Shown: piece after piece, positions 1 through 7,028 of the stretch
How positions within the stretch are numbered: position 1 is the first letter of the stretch
Layout: every line of letters starts with the position of its first letter
The notes under the pieces: generated by a model
Database searches by the model: none
What the model saw: the letters and a program-made list of their open reading frames with translations, nothing else
Told to the model about the DNA's origin: nothing
Translations under genes and position numbers: made by a program
Source: Candidatus Brocadiales bacterium
GTDB taxonomy: Bacteria; Planctomycetota; Brocadiia; Brocadiales; Bathyanammoxibiaceae
DNA: 18,591 bases
NCBI GenBank assembly: GCA_030586765.1
Contig: JAUQZZ010000019.1
Coordinates: 1-18,591 of the forward strand
Direction: 5' to 3'

Positions 1-93
1 AAATAAGAGGGGCCTAGTCCGCAGATAGTTAATTCTTGAGTCTTTGGGGGGTCTGTGTTTTCCTTACTTCCGCAATAAACTAACTTACTGCTT

Positions 94-2793
94 TTATACC
101 TTCTCTACCCTTGCGGCGCAGACCTTGTACTCAGGGGTCATGGTGATGTTGTCGTAGGCCCGCACGGTGAGCTTGTTGGCCGCGGCCTCTACAAAGTGCA
201 TAGGCATCCAGATTACACCCTCCTTTACCTTGTCCCCTACAGAGGCCCTGGCCTTCACCTCTCCCCTGCGGGTGATGACCTTCACCATGTCGCCATCCTT
301 TATTCCGTGGATGGTCGCATCTAGTTCGCTTATCTCTACGAAGCACTCGTCAGATACCTGAGTAATCCCTACGGAGCGGCGGCTCATGGTGCCTGCATTA
401 TAGTGGTGGAGGGTGCGGCCTGTACTGAGGATGAGGGGATATTCCTTGTCAGAACCCTCTGCTGGTGGCCTGCAGGCAGGGGAGAAGAATTGCCCCAGCC
501 CACGGGTGAATTTTTCTTTATGCAGGTACTGGGTGCCTGGGTGGTCTTTAGTGGGACAGGGCCACTGGATTCCCACGTCGTCTATCCTCTCGTAGTTTAT
601 CCCTCCAAAGAGGTTGGGGACCAGGGCAACCAGCTCATCCCATACCGCGCTAGGGTGGTTATACTTCATGGGATACCCCATCCTGGTGGAGATGTCGCAA
701 ATAATCTCCCAATCGGGCCTAGAATTTCCAATGGGCTCCACAGCCTTCTTCACCCTCTGCACCCGGCGCTCAGAATTGGTGAAGGTGCCGTCCTTCTCAG
801 CGGCTGAGGTAGCAGGAAGGACTACGTGGGCATATTTGGCAGTCTCGTTGAGGAAGATGTCCTGTACTACTAAGAAATCGAGTTTTTCCAGGCCCTTCCT
901 GACGTATTCCTGGTCAGGCTGGCTCATAATGGGGTCTTCCCCCATGACGTAGAGGGCCTTGAGCTGTCCATTATTTGCCGCCTGGAACATCTCTGGGGAC
1001 ATGAGTCCCTTGAGGGTGGGGAGCTTAACGCCCCAGGCCTTCTCAAATTTGTTTATAATGGCTGGGTCAGATACCAGTTGGTATCCATGGAATTTGTCGG
1101 GATTTGTCCCCATATCACTGGCGCCCTGGACGTTGTTCTGCCCCCTGAGGGGGTTAACCCCAGTGCTGGGCCTTCCTATGTGGCCTGTGAGCATGGCCAG
1201 GTTGGCTATGGTGCGGACGTTGTCCGTGCCGCAGACGTGCTCTGTTATCCCCAGGGTATAGTATATTCCTGCCTTTTCCGCCCTGGCGTAGAGTCTGGCG
1301 GCCTCACGGATATCCTGGGCAGGCACCCCTGTAATCTTCTCTGCCTTTTCAGGGGTGATGTCTTTACAGTATTCCTTGAGGGCCTCAAAACCCTCTGTCC
1401 TGTTACGGATGAATTCCTTGTTCTCCAGCCCCTCGGAGATGATGACATTCATTATGGCGTTTAGCAAGGCGCAGTCTGTACCTGGACGGAGTTGGAGGTA
1501 GATATGGGCACGCTCTGCGAACCATGTCTTCCTGGGGTCAGCCACTATGAACTTGGCACCACGCCTGAGGGCCTCCCTCATGTGGAGGCCTATAATGGGA
1601 TGGGCCTCTGTGGGGTTTGCCCCTATGAGGAAGAGGACGTCAGCGTGGGGAATCTCGGCAATAGAGTTGGTCATTGCCCCGCTGCCGAAGCTCATGGCCA
1701 GACCGGCCACAGTTGGGGCGTGTCAGGTACGGGCACACTGGTCTACGCTGTGTGTACCCAGGGCAGACCTGCTAAACTTCATCATCAGGTAGTTTTCTTC
1801 ATTGGTGCATCTGGCTGAACCCACGCAGGCCAGGGACTGGCTACCGTGTCTCTTCTTTATCTCGGTGAACTTTTTGGCTACTAGGGTTAGGGCCTCCTCC
1901 CATGTGGCCTCCACCAGCTGGCCGTTCTTTCTAATAAGGGGCTGGGTGAGGCGGTCGGGGTGATGGACGAAGTCGTATCCAAAGCGCCCCTTTATACAAA
2001 GATTGCCATTGTTGGGGACGGTGCCTACCTGGGAGGTGACCTTCACCAACTGGCCTGTCTTTTTACTTACGTTTAAGAAGAGGGTACAGCCCACGCCGCA
2101 GTAGGCGCATACGGTCTTTACCTTCTCTAGGTTCCAGATACGGCCCTTACCCTCGGCCTGCTTCTCCCTGAGGGAGCCTACAGGGCAGGTGGAGACACAC
2201 TGCCCGCAGAACTCGCAGGTGGTGCCCAGGAGTGTGTCGCCGTAGGCCGGGCCTATAACCGTGTCAAAGCCCCTGTTTATAAAGTCCAGGGCCTCGGCCT
2301 GCTCCACCTCATCACATATCCTTACGCACCGTCCGCAGAGGATGCACTTGTCGTAGTCCCTCAATATCATGGTATTGGGGTCTGGGGCTATCCCCTTCTG
2401 GGGCGCCTTAAAGAAGCGGTTGTCTCTTGCACCGTATTCGTAGGCAAGGTCCTGGAGGGCACATTCACCGCACTTGTCACAAGTCATACAGTCCAGAGGA
2501 TGGTCTGAGAGGATGAGTTCCAGGACAAATTTGCGGGCGTTTATCACCCTGGAGGTATCGGTCTTCACCACCATACCCTCCTGCACCTCTGCAGAGCAGG
2601 CGGTGACGAGGTTCTTGGCCTTCTCCACCTCTACAAGGCATACCCTGCAGGCGCCAAAGGGCTTTAGCCTTGGGTCGTGGCAGAGGGTGGGTATCTTTAT
2701 CCCAAGAGAGCTGGCTACCTGGAGGATGGTCTGGCCTGGATTGGCCTCCACCTCTTTATTATCAATGGTGAGTTTTACCTTTGTTTCTATCAT
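94..2793 (-). CDS. fdhA: Selenocysteine formate dehydrogenase alpha subunit (NuoG-like N-terminus)
   Basis: This is a molybdenum- or tungsten-bis-pterin formate dehydrogenase that interconverts formate and CO2. The reading frame is 900 codons with one internal TGA at 1723-1725 (residue 357). Domains in order are: a [2Fe-2S] ferredoxin domain (Cys38, 49, 52, 66); a His-Cys [4Fe-4S] site (His98, Cys102, 105, 111); two ferredoxin clusters (Cys150/153/156/160 and Cys193/196/199/203); the cluster of the catalytic domain (Cys229, 232, 236, 266); then the molybdopterin oxidoreductase body. The TGA falls between DQCART and HAPTVAGLAMS, exactly where this family has its catalytic Sec or Cys, so it is read as Sec followed by His358. 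The N-terminal iron-sulfur region is typical of soluble NAD- or ferredoxin-linked and hydrogenase-linked enzymes. No NuoE/F-like partner is in the window. The start ATG has an AAGGG about 7 bases upstream. An ORF caller would split it into 356- and 538-residue pieces. Confidence 0.95.
1676..1725 (-). promoter_or_regulatory. Sec codon UGA and SECIS-like hairpin inside fdhA
   Basis: On the coding strand the UGA (1723-1725) is followed by an RNA able to fold as an outer GCCCC/GGGGC stem (1715-1719 with 1676-1680) and an inner 6-bp stem GUGGCC/GGCCAU closed by a GGUCU loop. The GGU lies at the seventh codon after the UGA, the same register and the same loop sequence as I recall for the Escherichia coli fdhF SECIS that binds SelB. 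The fold was drawn by hand. The genome must carry selA, selB, selC and selD elsewhere, as none is in this window. Confidence 0.9.
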
Positions 2794-2865
2794 TAGCTAC
2801 CCTTTTCTACTCAGTGGGTTTCTCAAAGAGGGTAGTGATAAGTAATTGTAATAATAATTTACGCT

Positions 2866-3045
2866 AACATATTTTATAACTTAGGTCAAGCCCAGGGGTT
2901 TTCTCAAATCTAAAATGTAGCGTGGGAGCTTGTCTCCCACGGCACACAGGGTGTGCTCCCAGCACCGTGCCAGACGAGCTGGCACGCTACATAAGACTAA
3001 TTAAATCATACAAATAAATCAACATCTTTTATAATTTAGGTCAAG
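2866..3045. repeat. Pair of 25-bp direct repeats flanking a hairpin element
   Basis: Bases 2866-2890 and 3021-3045 match at 23 of 25 positions. Both begin AACAT, contain TTTTATAA and end TTAGGTCAAG. They bracket the 78-bp element at 2915-2992, although unrelated sequence lies between the repeats and that element. On the minus strand each copy contains TTGACC, a possible -35 element upstream of fdhA, but no convincing -10 sits at normal spacing. Whether they are promoter remnants, regulator sites or insertion-related duplications cannot be told. Confidence 0.6.
2915..2992. repeat. 78-bp multi-hairpin palindromic element
   Basis: Terminal inverted repeats ATGTAGCGTG and CACGCTACAT (2915-2924, 2983-2992) enclose three hairpins: GTGGGA/TCCCAC with loop GCTTGTC, GCACAC/GTGTGC with loop AGG, and GTGCCA/TGGCAC with loop GACGAGC. 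The two outer loops are nearly complementary to each other. The GTAG...CTAC ends and the AGCTTG core resemble the 91-bp elements at 4995 and 7524, so this may be a divergent relative. It is non-coding and lies in the spacer upstream of fdhA. Confidence 0.8.
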
Positions 3046-3096
3046 AGGCCAGTAATTTTAAAGGCTGGTTCTGAAGTGGCGCAAAGTGATTTTTCA

Positions 3097-3129
3097 TTGA
3101 AAAGACCTCTTGCTGGCCTATAATAGGCC
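3097..3129 (+). promoter_or_regulatory. Sigma70-type promoter with palindrome over the -10 (hicA remnant)
   Basis: TTGAAA at 3097-3102 and TATAAT at 3119-3124 are separated by 16 bases. The -10 box is the centre of the perfect palindrome GGCCTATAATAGGCC (3115-3129), which suggests an operator overlapping the promoter, as expected for an autoregulated toxin-antitoxin locus. A strong ribosome binding site, GGAGG, follows at about 3138-3142, just ahead of the GTG at 3148. Confidence 0.6.
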
Positions 3130-3147
3130 TTACATGCGGAGGATTGG

Positions 3148-3228
3148 GTGAAATTTAGCGAATTGGTGAGATTGTTGGAGGAAAAGGGATTTAGAGTGGT
3201 AAGAGGAAAGGGCTCTATAATAAGATGA
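3148..3228 (+). pseudogene. HicA-type toxin remnant (truncated)
   Basis: A 26-codon reading frame starts at GTG with GGAGG five bases upstream and ends at TGA. Its product, starting VKFSELVRLLEEKGFR and continuing to a GKGS, matches the N-terminal half of HicA/YcfA mRNA interferases, which begin MK(F/V)SEL(I/V)RLLE.. and continue through a conserved GSH or GSI into a beta strand and a basic C-terminal part. Here translation stops three residues after GKGS, so the second half, needed for the double-stranded-RNA-binding-like fold, is absent. No HicB antitoxin gene follows. I infer a decayed hicAB locus. The alternative, a chance match of 26 residues, is made less likely by the promoter and ribosome binding site. 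Confidence 0.6.
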
Positions 3229-3260
3229 GACCTCAGAAAAATGAAAAAATGACGCTTAAG

Positions 3261-3289
3261 TGTCATTGCGAGCAAAGCGAAGCAATCTC
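3261..3289. repeat. Dispersed palindromic repeat, copy 1
   Basis: A 29-base imperfect palindrome that starts TGTCATTGCGAGC and ends GCAATCTC, with ATTGC/GCAAT arms. It is a near relative of the inverted copy at 5139-5166. Repeats of this form are common in the intergenic regions of many environmental bacterial genomes. It lies in the spacer downstream of the hydrolase gene. Confidence 0.65.
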
Positions 3290-3353
3290 ATTTTTTCTCG
3301 TGCAACCACCGGCTGTAAGTTATTCAGTCCTTTTTGGCCAAAGAAGAATAAAA

Positions 3354-4004
3354 TTATCTTTTACCTTTTAAATAGCGCATAAACCAGTCCGCTGCCAGCC
3401 TGCTTACCTCTTCAAGGGTTCCTGGCTCTTCAAATAAGTGCGATGCTCCTGGCACAATTTCAAGTTTCTTCAGACATTGAAGGCAAGCCATGGTTTCTTT
3501 GTTAATCTCAATCACTGGCTTATCTTTTCCCCCTACTACAAGAAGTGTGGGAGCTTTGACCTTGGAAAGATAATCCATTGCGAGGTCTGGTCTACCCCCG
3601 CGTGATACAACAGCGTAAACCTCTTCAGGATATTTTGCCGCTGCAACCAATGCTGCTCCAGCGCCTGTGCTAGCACCAAAATATCCTACATTAAGATTTT
3701 TTGTCTCAGCCTTTTCTTTGAGCCATTTTGTAGCGCCTATAAGGCGCTCAGCAAGAAACTCCACATCAAAACGAAGATGGCCCGTTCGCATGTCTACGGC
3801 TTCTTCTTCTTTTGTCAGGAGGTCAAATAACAGTGTAGCAACGTCTTTCTTTTGCAGTTCTTTTGCAACATATTGGTTCCTTGGGCTAAATCTGCTGCTC
3901 CCGCTCCCATGCGCAAATAGAACGATTCCCTCAGCACCTTTTGGTAGCACAAGGGTTCCTTCTAGCACAATTTTCCCTATGGGGATTTTTACTTCTTCTT
4001 CCAT
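3354..4004 (-). CDS. Alpha/beta hydrolase (dienelactone hydrolase-like)
   Basis: A 216-residue single-domain alpha/beta hydrolase with no signal peptide, so probably cytoplasmic. The oxyanion-hole region is AHGSGSSR (31-38). The nucleophile elbow is GASTGA with Ser112. The acid is Asp161 in VVGGKDKP and the base is His189 in GASHLFEEPG, giving a complete catalytic triad. The family includes dienelactone hydrolase-like and peptidase S9-like esterases; close homologues are often annotated as hydrolases fused to or near phosphoribosyltransferases. The substrate cannot be assigned. The ATG at 4004 lacks a clear Shine-Dalgarno. It is separated from the upstream MEMO gene, on the same strand, by 98 bases, in which I see no terminator. 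Confidence 0.88.
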   Translation of the reverse strand: MEEEVKIPIGKIVLEGTLVLPKGAEGIVLFAHGSGSSRFSPRNQYVAKELQKKDVATLLFDLLTKEEEAVDMRTGHLRFDVEFLAERLIGATKWLKEKAETKNLNVGYFGASTGAGAALVAAAKYPEEVYAVVSRGGRPDLAMDYLSKVKAPTLLVVGGKDKPVIEINKETMACLQCLKKLEIVPGASHLFEEPGTLEEVSRLAADWFMRYLKGKR

Positions 4005-4102
4005 TTTAGTAACTTTTTAATACCGTGCTGTATTGTCCTAACAGATGAGATACACAAAATACGAGAAGGGTTCGAGACCTTTAAGTTAGTACGATGTTTT
4101 GG

Positions 4103-4960
4103 TTAGAATATCATGGCGGCGTAGCCCACAAAGTCGGATGGCTCGCCCACAGGCTCCACGTCATAACTGGTGGTGTAGTGGAGGAGTTCTCCCCTTTCTA
4201 CACCGAGGGTCCTGGCATAGGACACTGTAGCGGCCAGGGCACCTGGGCCGCAGGCATTATAGTTTATTGTGGCCTCTGGGACTATCTCCTCCTGGGCCAT
4301 ACTGAGACAAAGGTCTATAATTCTCTTGTCGTTAATATTCTTTACCCATTCCAGGGCCTTTTTCCCTGAACCCATAGTGTGCAGTCCGTATCTATAGCCG
4401 TAATGGGTGAGGTCGCTGGTGCCCAGGGTCATTACCTCCCTCCCTTGGCCCTTAATAAACTCTGCGGCCCTTTTACCTAATGAGCAGGCCTCCCTTATGG
4501 GAGGTACCATAATAGGCACTATCTTTGCCTCAGGGAAGAGGTGCTGGATAAAAGGCACCTGTACCTCAATGGAGTGCTCCATCAGGTGGCCTTCTGTGTT
4601 CTCTACTACAAGACCTCCTGCGACCTTTAGAAGCCCCCAGGCAAGGTCCGAGTCTACCTCCACCTCCCCCAGGGGTGTCTCCCAGGAGCCTTCCGTCATT
4701 ATGGCTGGACTGCTTATCCCTGAGATATGCACTGAACCAAAGAGGAGGAAGACGTCAGGCCTTGATTTTATGGAGGCAAATACAGCGGCGGCGGTATCCC
4801 CGGAATACATCCAGCCGGCATGGGGTACTATGCCGGCAACGATTGCTTTTCGCTGGGCCTGATACTGAGAGGCCTTTTTCAGGTGCCTCTCCACAGCCGC
4901 CTTGCATACCCCCGCAACCTCTGGGTAAAAACCTGTAGCAACAGGGCTTCTTACCACCAT
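4103..4960 (-). CDS. amrB: MEMO1-family protein, AmmeMemoRadiSam system protein B
   Basis: A 285-residue member of the MEMO family, a fold related to extradiol ring-cleavage dioxygenases. In many bacteria and archaea it sits with an AMMECR1-domain protein and a radical SAM enzyme (AmmeMemoRadiSam). Conserved features are PHAGWMYSG (His47), GSVHISG (His78), EHSIEVQVPF (His129), TSDLTHYG (His186) and NACGPG (Cys237). His47, His78 and Cys237 correspond to the metal-binding trio of human MEMO1. The frame is open to 5134, but that extension translates repeat DNA. I place the start at the ATG at 4960, preceded by AAAGAAG, where the family-like sequence MVVRSPVATGFYPE begins. No radical SAM or AMMECR1 partner gene is in the window. 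Confidence 0.9.
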   Translation of the reverse strand: MVVRSPVATGFYPEVAGVCKAAVERHLKKASQYQAQRKAIVAGIVPHAGWMYSGDTAAAVFASIKSRPDVFLLFGSVHISGISSPAIMTEGSWETPLGEVEVDSDLAWGLLKVAGGLVVENTEGHLMEHSIEVQVPFIQHLFPEAKIVPIMVPPIREACSLGKRAAEFIKGQGREVMTLGTSDLTHYGYRYGLHTMGSGKKALEWVKNINDKRIIDLCLSMAQEEIVPEATINYNACGPGALAATVSYARTLGVERGELLHYTTSYDVEPVGEPSDFVGYAAMIF

Positions 4961-4994
4961 AGCTTCTTTTCCCGAATATGGGTTCTTTAATTCT

Positions 4995-5085
4995 GTAGTG
5001 GTCGAGCTTGCTCGACTGTATTGTGAAGTTAGGCAGAGCAAGTCCGCCTTAGGCGGATCTGCCTTTGGCACGACTCTGCCACTAC
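4995..5085 (+). repeat. 91-bp palindromic element, copy A
   Basis: Bounded by GTAGTGG (4995-5001) and CCACTAC (5079-5085). Internal hairpins include TCGAG-CTTG-CTCGA and TCCGCC-TTA-GGCGGA. Its reverse complement aligns over its whole length with the element at 7524-7614, also exactly 91 bp. No open reading frame in it looks real. It probably belongs to a MITE- or REP-like family mobilised in trans, which is an inference. Confidence 0.85.
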
Positions 5086-5098
5086 GGTCTTTGATGCG

Positions 5099-5130
5099 GG
5101 GTGCCGCAGGGCTTAAGCCCTGCGGCACCC
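5099..5130. repeat. Perfect 32-bp palindrome
   Basis: Two 16-base arms, GGGTGCCGCAGGGCTT and its exact reverse complement, meet at 5114/5115 with no spacer. It lacks a downstream T run on either strand, so a simple intrinsic terminator is unlikely; a dispersed palindromic repeat is the better reading. It lies 13 bases from the 91-bp element. Confidence 0.85.
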
Positions 5131-5138
5131 ACAAATAC

Positions 5139-5166
5139 GAGATTCTTCGCTTCGCTCAGAATGACA
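5139..5166. repeat. Dispersed palindromic repeat, copy 2
   Basis: A 28-base unit containing GATTCTTCGCTTCGCTCAG. Its reverse complement matches the unit at 3261-3289 apart from a one-base indel and a few substitutions. It is the third repeat in a row in the 4961-5218 spacer. Confidence 0.65.
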
Positions 5167-5218
5167 CAGGATATTGGATAATTTTTATTAAAATCAAATC
5201 TATCAGTAAAGAGGTGGG

Positions 5219-5247
5219 TTGTCAAAGTATCTTTTGCCCTGTAAAAT
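5219..5247 (+). promoter_or_regulatory. Sigma70-type promoter for the MBL hydrolase operon
   Basis: TTGTCA (5219-5224) and TAAAAT (5242-5247) lie at the ideal 17-base spacing, about 55 bases before the ATG at 5302. It begins just after the repeat cluster and could drive 5302-7479, perhaps through mutS. Confidence 0.6.
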
Positions 5248-5301
5248 CTAATCGATTTTGGTATCATATTACGTGCAATTGCCAAAAAGGAGATACCTGG
5301 G

Positions 5302-5919
5302 ATGCTAGAGCTAGACGGCATAACCATAAAATGGCTGGGGCACGACTCGATGAAGATTAAGGGGGATAAGGTCATATACATAGACCCCTGGAAGCTGAAG
5401 GATACAGAGCCAGCAGATATAGTCCTCATCACCCACGACCACTACGACCACTGCTCCCCTGAGGATGTGGCCAGGGTAACAAAAAAGGGCACGGTGGTAG
5501 TAGGCGCGGCCGATGTAGGCAAGAAATTTAAGAAAGAGGATTTTAGGGTGGTGAAGGCAGGGGACAGGGTAACCATAAATGGGGTAACGGTGGAGGCCGT
5601 GCCTGCCTATAACACTAATAAGCAGTTTCATCCCAGGGCCTCAGGTTGGGTAGGCTATATAGTTACTATGAAGGGTAAGAGGATATATCACGCTGGGGAT
5701 ACAGACCATATCCCAGAGATGGAGGGCATGAAGGATATAGACGTGGCCCTGGTACCCGTGAGTGGGACCTATGTGATGACTGCCGAGGAGGCTGCCCAGG
5801 CGGTGAACAAGATGAGGCCCAAGATAGCTGTCCCCATGCACTACGGGGACATAGTAGGCACAAAGGCAGATGCCGAACGATTTAAGAAGCTTGCCCAGGT
5901 AGAGGTGAGGATAATATGA
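5302..5919 (+). CDS. MBL-fold metal-dependent hydrolase (UPF0173-like)
   Basis: A 205-residue metallo-beta-lactamase-fold protein without a signal peptide. The metal motif THDHYDH is at 44-50 (His45, His47, Asp49, His50), with further likely ligands His130/Asp133 in YHAGDTD and His180 in PMHYG. This spacing is typical of the small YtkL/UPF0173-type hydrolases, whose substrates are mostly unknown. The start has AAGGAG eight bases upstream. Its stop overlaps the next start as ATGA (5916-5919), so it is translationally coupled to the PP-loop enzyme, which suggests a shared role or at least shared expression. Substrate is unassigned. Confidence 0.88.
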   Translation: MLELDGITIKWLGHDSMKIKGDKVIYIDPWKLKDTEPADIVLITHDHYDHCSPEDVARVTKKGTVVVGAADVGKKFKKEDFRVVKAGDRVTINGVTVEAVPAYNTNKQFHPRASGWVGYIVTMKGKRIYHAGDTDHIPEMEGMKDIDVALVPVSGTYVMTAEEAAQAVNKMRPKIAVPMHYGDIVGTKADAERFKKLAQVEVRII

Positions 5920-7028
5920 CAGAGGTTTTGACTGGCACGGTTCCCAGGACTGAGCAGGGCCAAAGGGTCAAGGCCGTTGCCCTCCTATCAGGCGGGCTGG
6001 ACAGCACCCTGGCCATCCATGTGGTGAAGGCCCAGGGTATAGACGTGGTGGCCCTTAATTTTGTTACCGTTTTCTGCCGCTGTACCCGAGGGGGTAGCTG
6101 TAAGTCTGAGGCCAGGAAGGTCTCTGAGGCACTGGGCATACCCATAAAGGTCCTTAATATTACGGACAGCTTTCTAAAGATAGTCAAGAGGCCCAAGCAC
6201 GGCTACGGCAGGAACATGAATCCCTGCATAGACTGCCGCATAAATATGTTCAGGATGGCAGGGGAGTATATGAGAGAGATAGGGGCATCCTTCGTCATCA
6301 CTGGTGAGGTACTGGGCCAGCGGCCTATGAGCCAGAGGAAGGAGGCCATGAGGATAATCGAGAGGGAGGCAGGACTGGAGGGCCTTATCCTGAGGCCCCT
6401 CTGTGCCAGGCAGATGGAGCCTACCATCCCTGAGAGACTGGGCCTTGTGGACCGCCAGAAGCTCTTAGATTTTAAGGGCCGCTCCCGCAAAGGCCAGATG
6501 CAACTGGCAGACATCTTCGAAGTAAAGGACTACCCCTGCCCAGCAGGGGGCTGTCTCCTTACTGACCCAGGATTTGCCTACAGGATAAAGGAGCTCTTCA
6601 CCCATGAACCAGATACAACCCTGAACGACGTCCAGCTCCTGAAGGTGGGCAGGCACCTCAGGCTGAACGGCTCCGCCAAGCTGGTAGTGGGGAGGGGTGA
6701 GGAGGAAAACATGAGGATAGAGAACCTGGCCCAGGAGGGCGATGTCCTGTTCTTAATGGCTGATGTGCCAGGCCCTTTATGTCTATTGCGTGGCAACCTC
6801 ACCGAGGAGGTCCTTCACCAGGCCGCCCAGCTTACCGCCAGATTCAGCAAGGTCAGGAGCCTCCCTTCCGTTAAGGTAATCCTCCGTAAGGGAGGCGAGG
6901 AGAGGGTTCTGGAGGTGACCCCTGCTGACCCTGTGTGGGCAGAGGGCCTGACCATAGTAAAGAAGGATAAAAGGAAGAATAGGAAGATAGTAGTGGAAGA
7001 GGGAGGAACAGGGCATAAGTGTGATTAG
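5916..7028 (+). CDS. PP-loop RNA thiouridine synthetase-like protein with C-terminal NFACT-R-like domain
   Basis: A 370-residue protein. The N-terminal half is a PP-loop (N-type) ATP pyrophosphatase with SGGLDS at 25-30, the signature of enzymes that adenylate tRNA bases for sulfur transfer (MnmA/ThiI group). Cys54, Cys56 and Cys62, the pair Cys104/Cys107 in NPCIDCR, and Cys208/Cys213 in PCPAGGC could bind an iron-sulfur cluster or carry sulfur. From about residue 243, KVGRHLRLNGSAKLVVGRGEEE resembles the NFACT-R (DUF814) RNA-binding domain. Such ThiI-like plus NFACT-R fusions are known from comparative work as predicted RNA-thiolation enzymes without a proven target. It overlaps the preceding gene by 4 bp and the following gene by 8 bp. 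It lacks the THUMP and rhodanese domains of classical ThiI. Confidence 0.85.
   Translation: MTEVLTGTVPRTEQGQRVKAVALLSGGLDSTLAIHVVKAQGIDVVALNFVTVFCRCTRGGSCKSEARKVSEALGIPIKVLNITDSFLKIVKRPKHGYGRNMNPCIDCRINMFRMAGEYMREIGASFVITGEVLGQRPMSQRKEAMRIIEREAGLEGLILRPLCARQMEPTIPERLGLVDRQKLLDFKGRSRKGQMQLADIFEVKDYPCPAGGCLLTDPGFAYRIKELFTHEPDTTLNDVQLLKVGRHLRLNGSAKLVVGRGEEENMRIENLAQEGDVLFLMADVPGPLCLLRGNLTEEVLHQAAQLTARFSKVRSLPSVKVILRKGGEERVLEVTPADPVWAEGLTIVKKDKRKNRKIVVEEGGTGHKCD

Noticed and set aside
2866..2890. fdhA promoter using TTGACC on the minus strand
   Set aside because: No acceptable -10 box at 16-18 bases; only a TATGTT at about 12 bases spacing.
3036..3275. 79-residue minus-strand ORF in the spacer
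   Set aside because: It is the reverse of the HicA remnant and repeat DNA, with no recognisable protein features.
5099..5130. Intrinsic terminator for a gene in either direction
   Set aside because: There is no T run after the palindrome on either strand and no gene ends next to it.
4961..5134. N-terminal extension of the MEMO protein by 58 residues
   Set aside because: It translates the 91-bp palindromic element and has no family similarity; the ATG at 4960 starts the conserved sequence.
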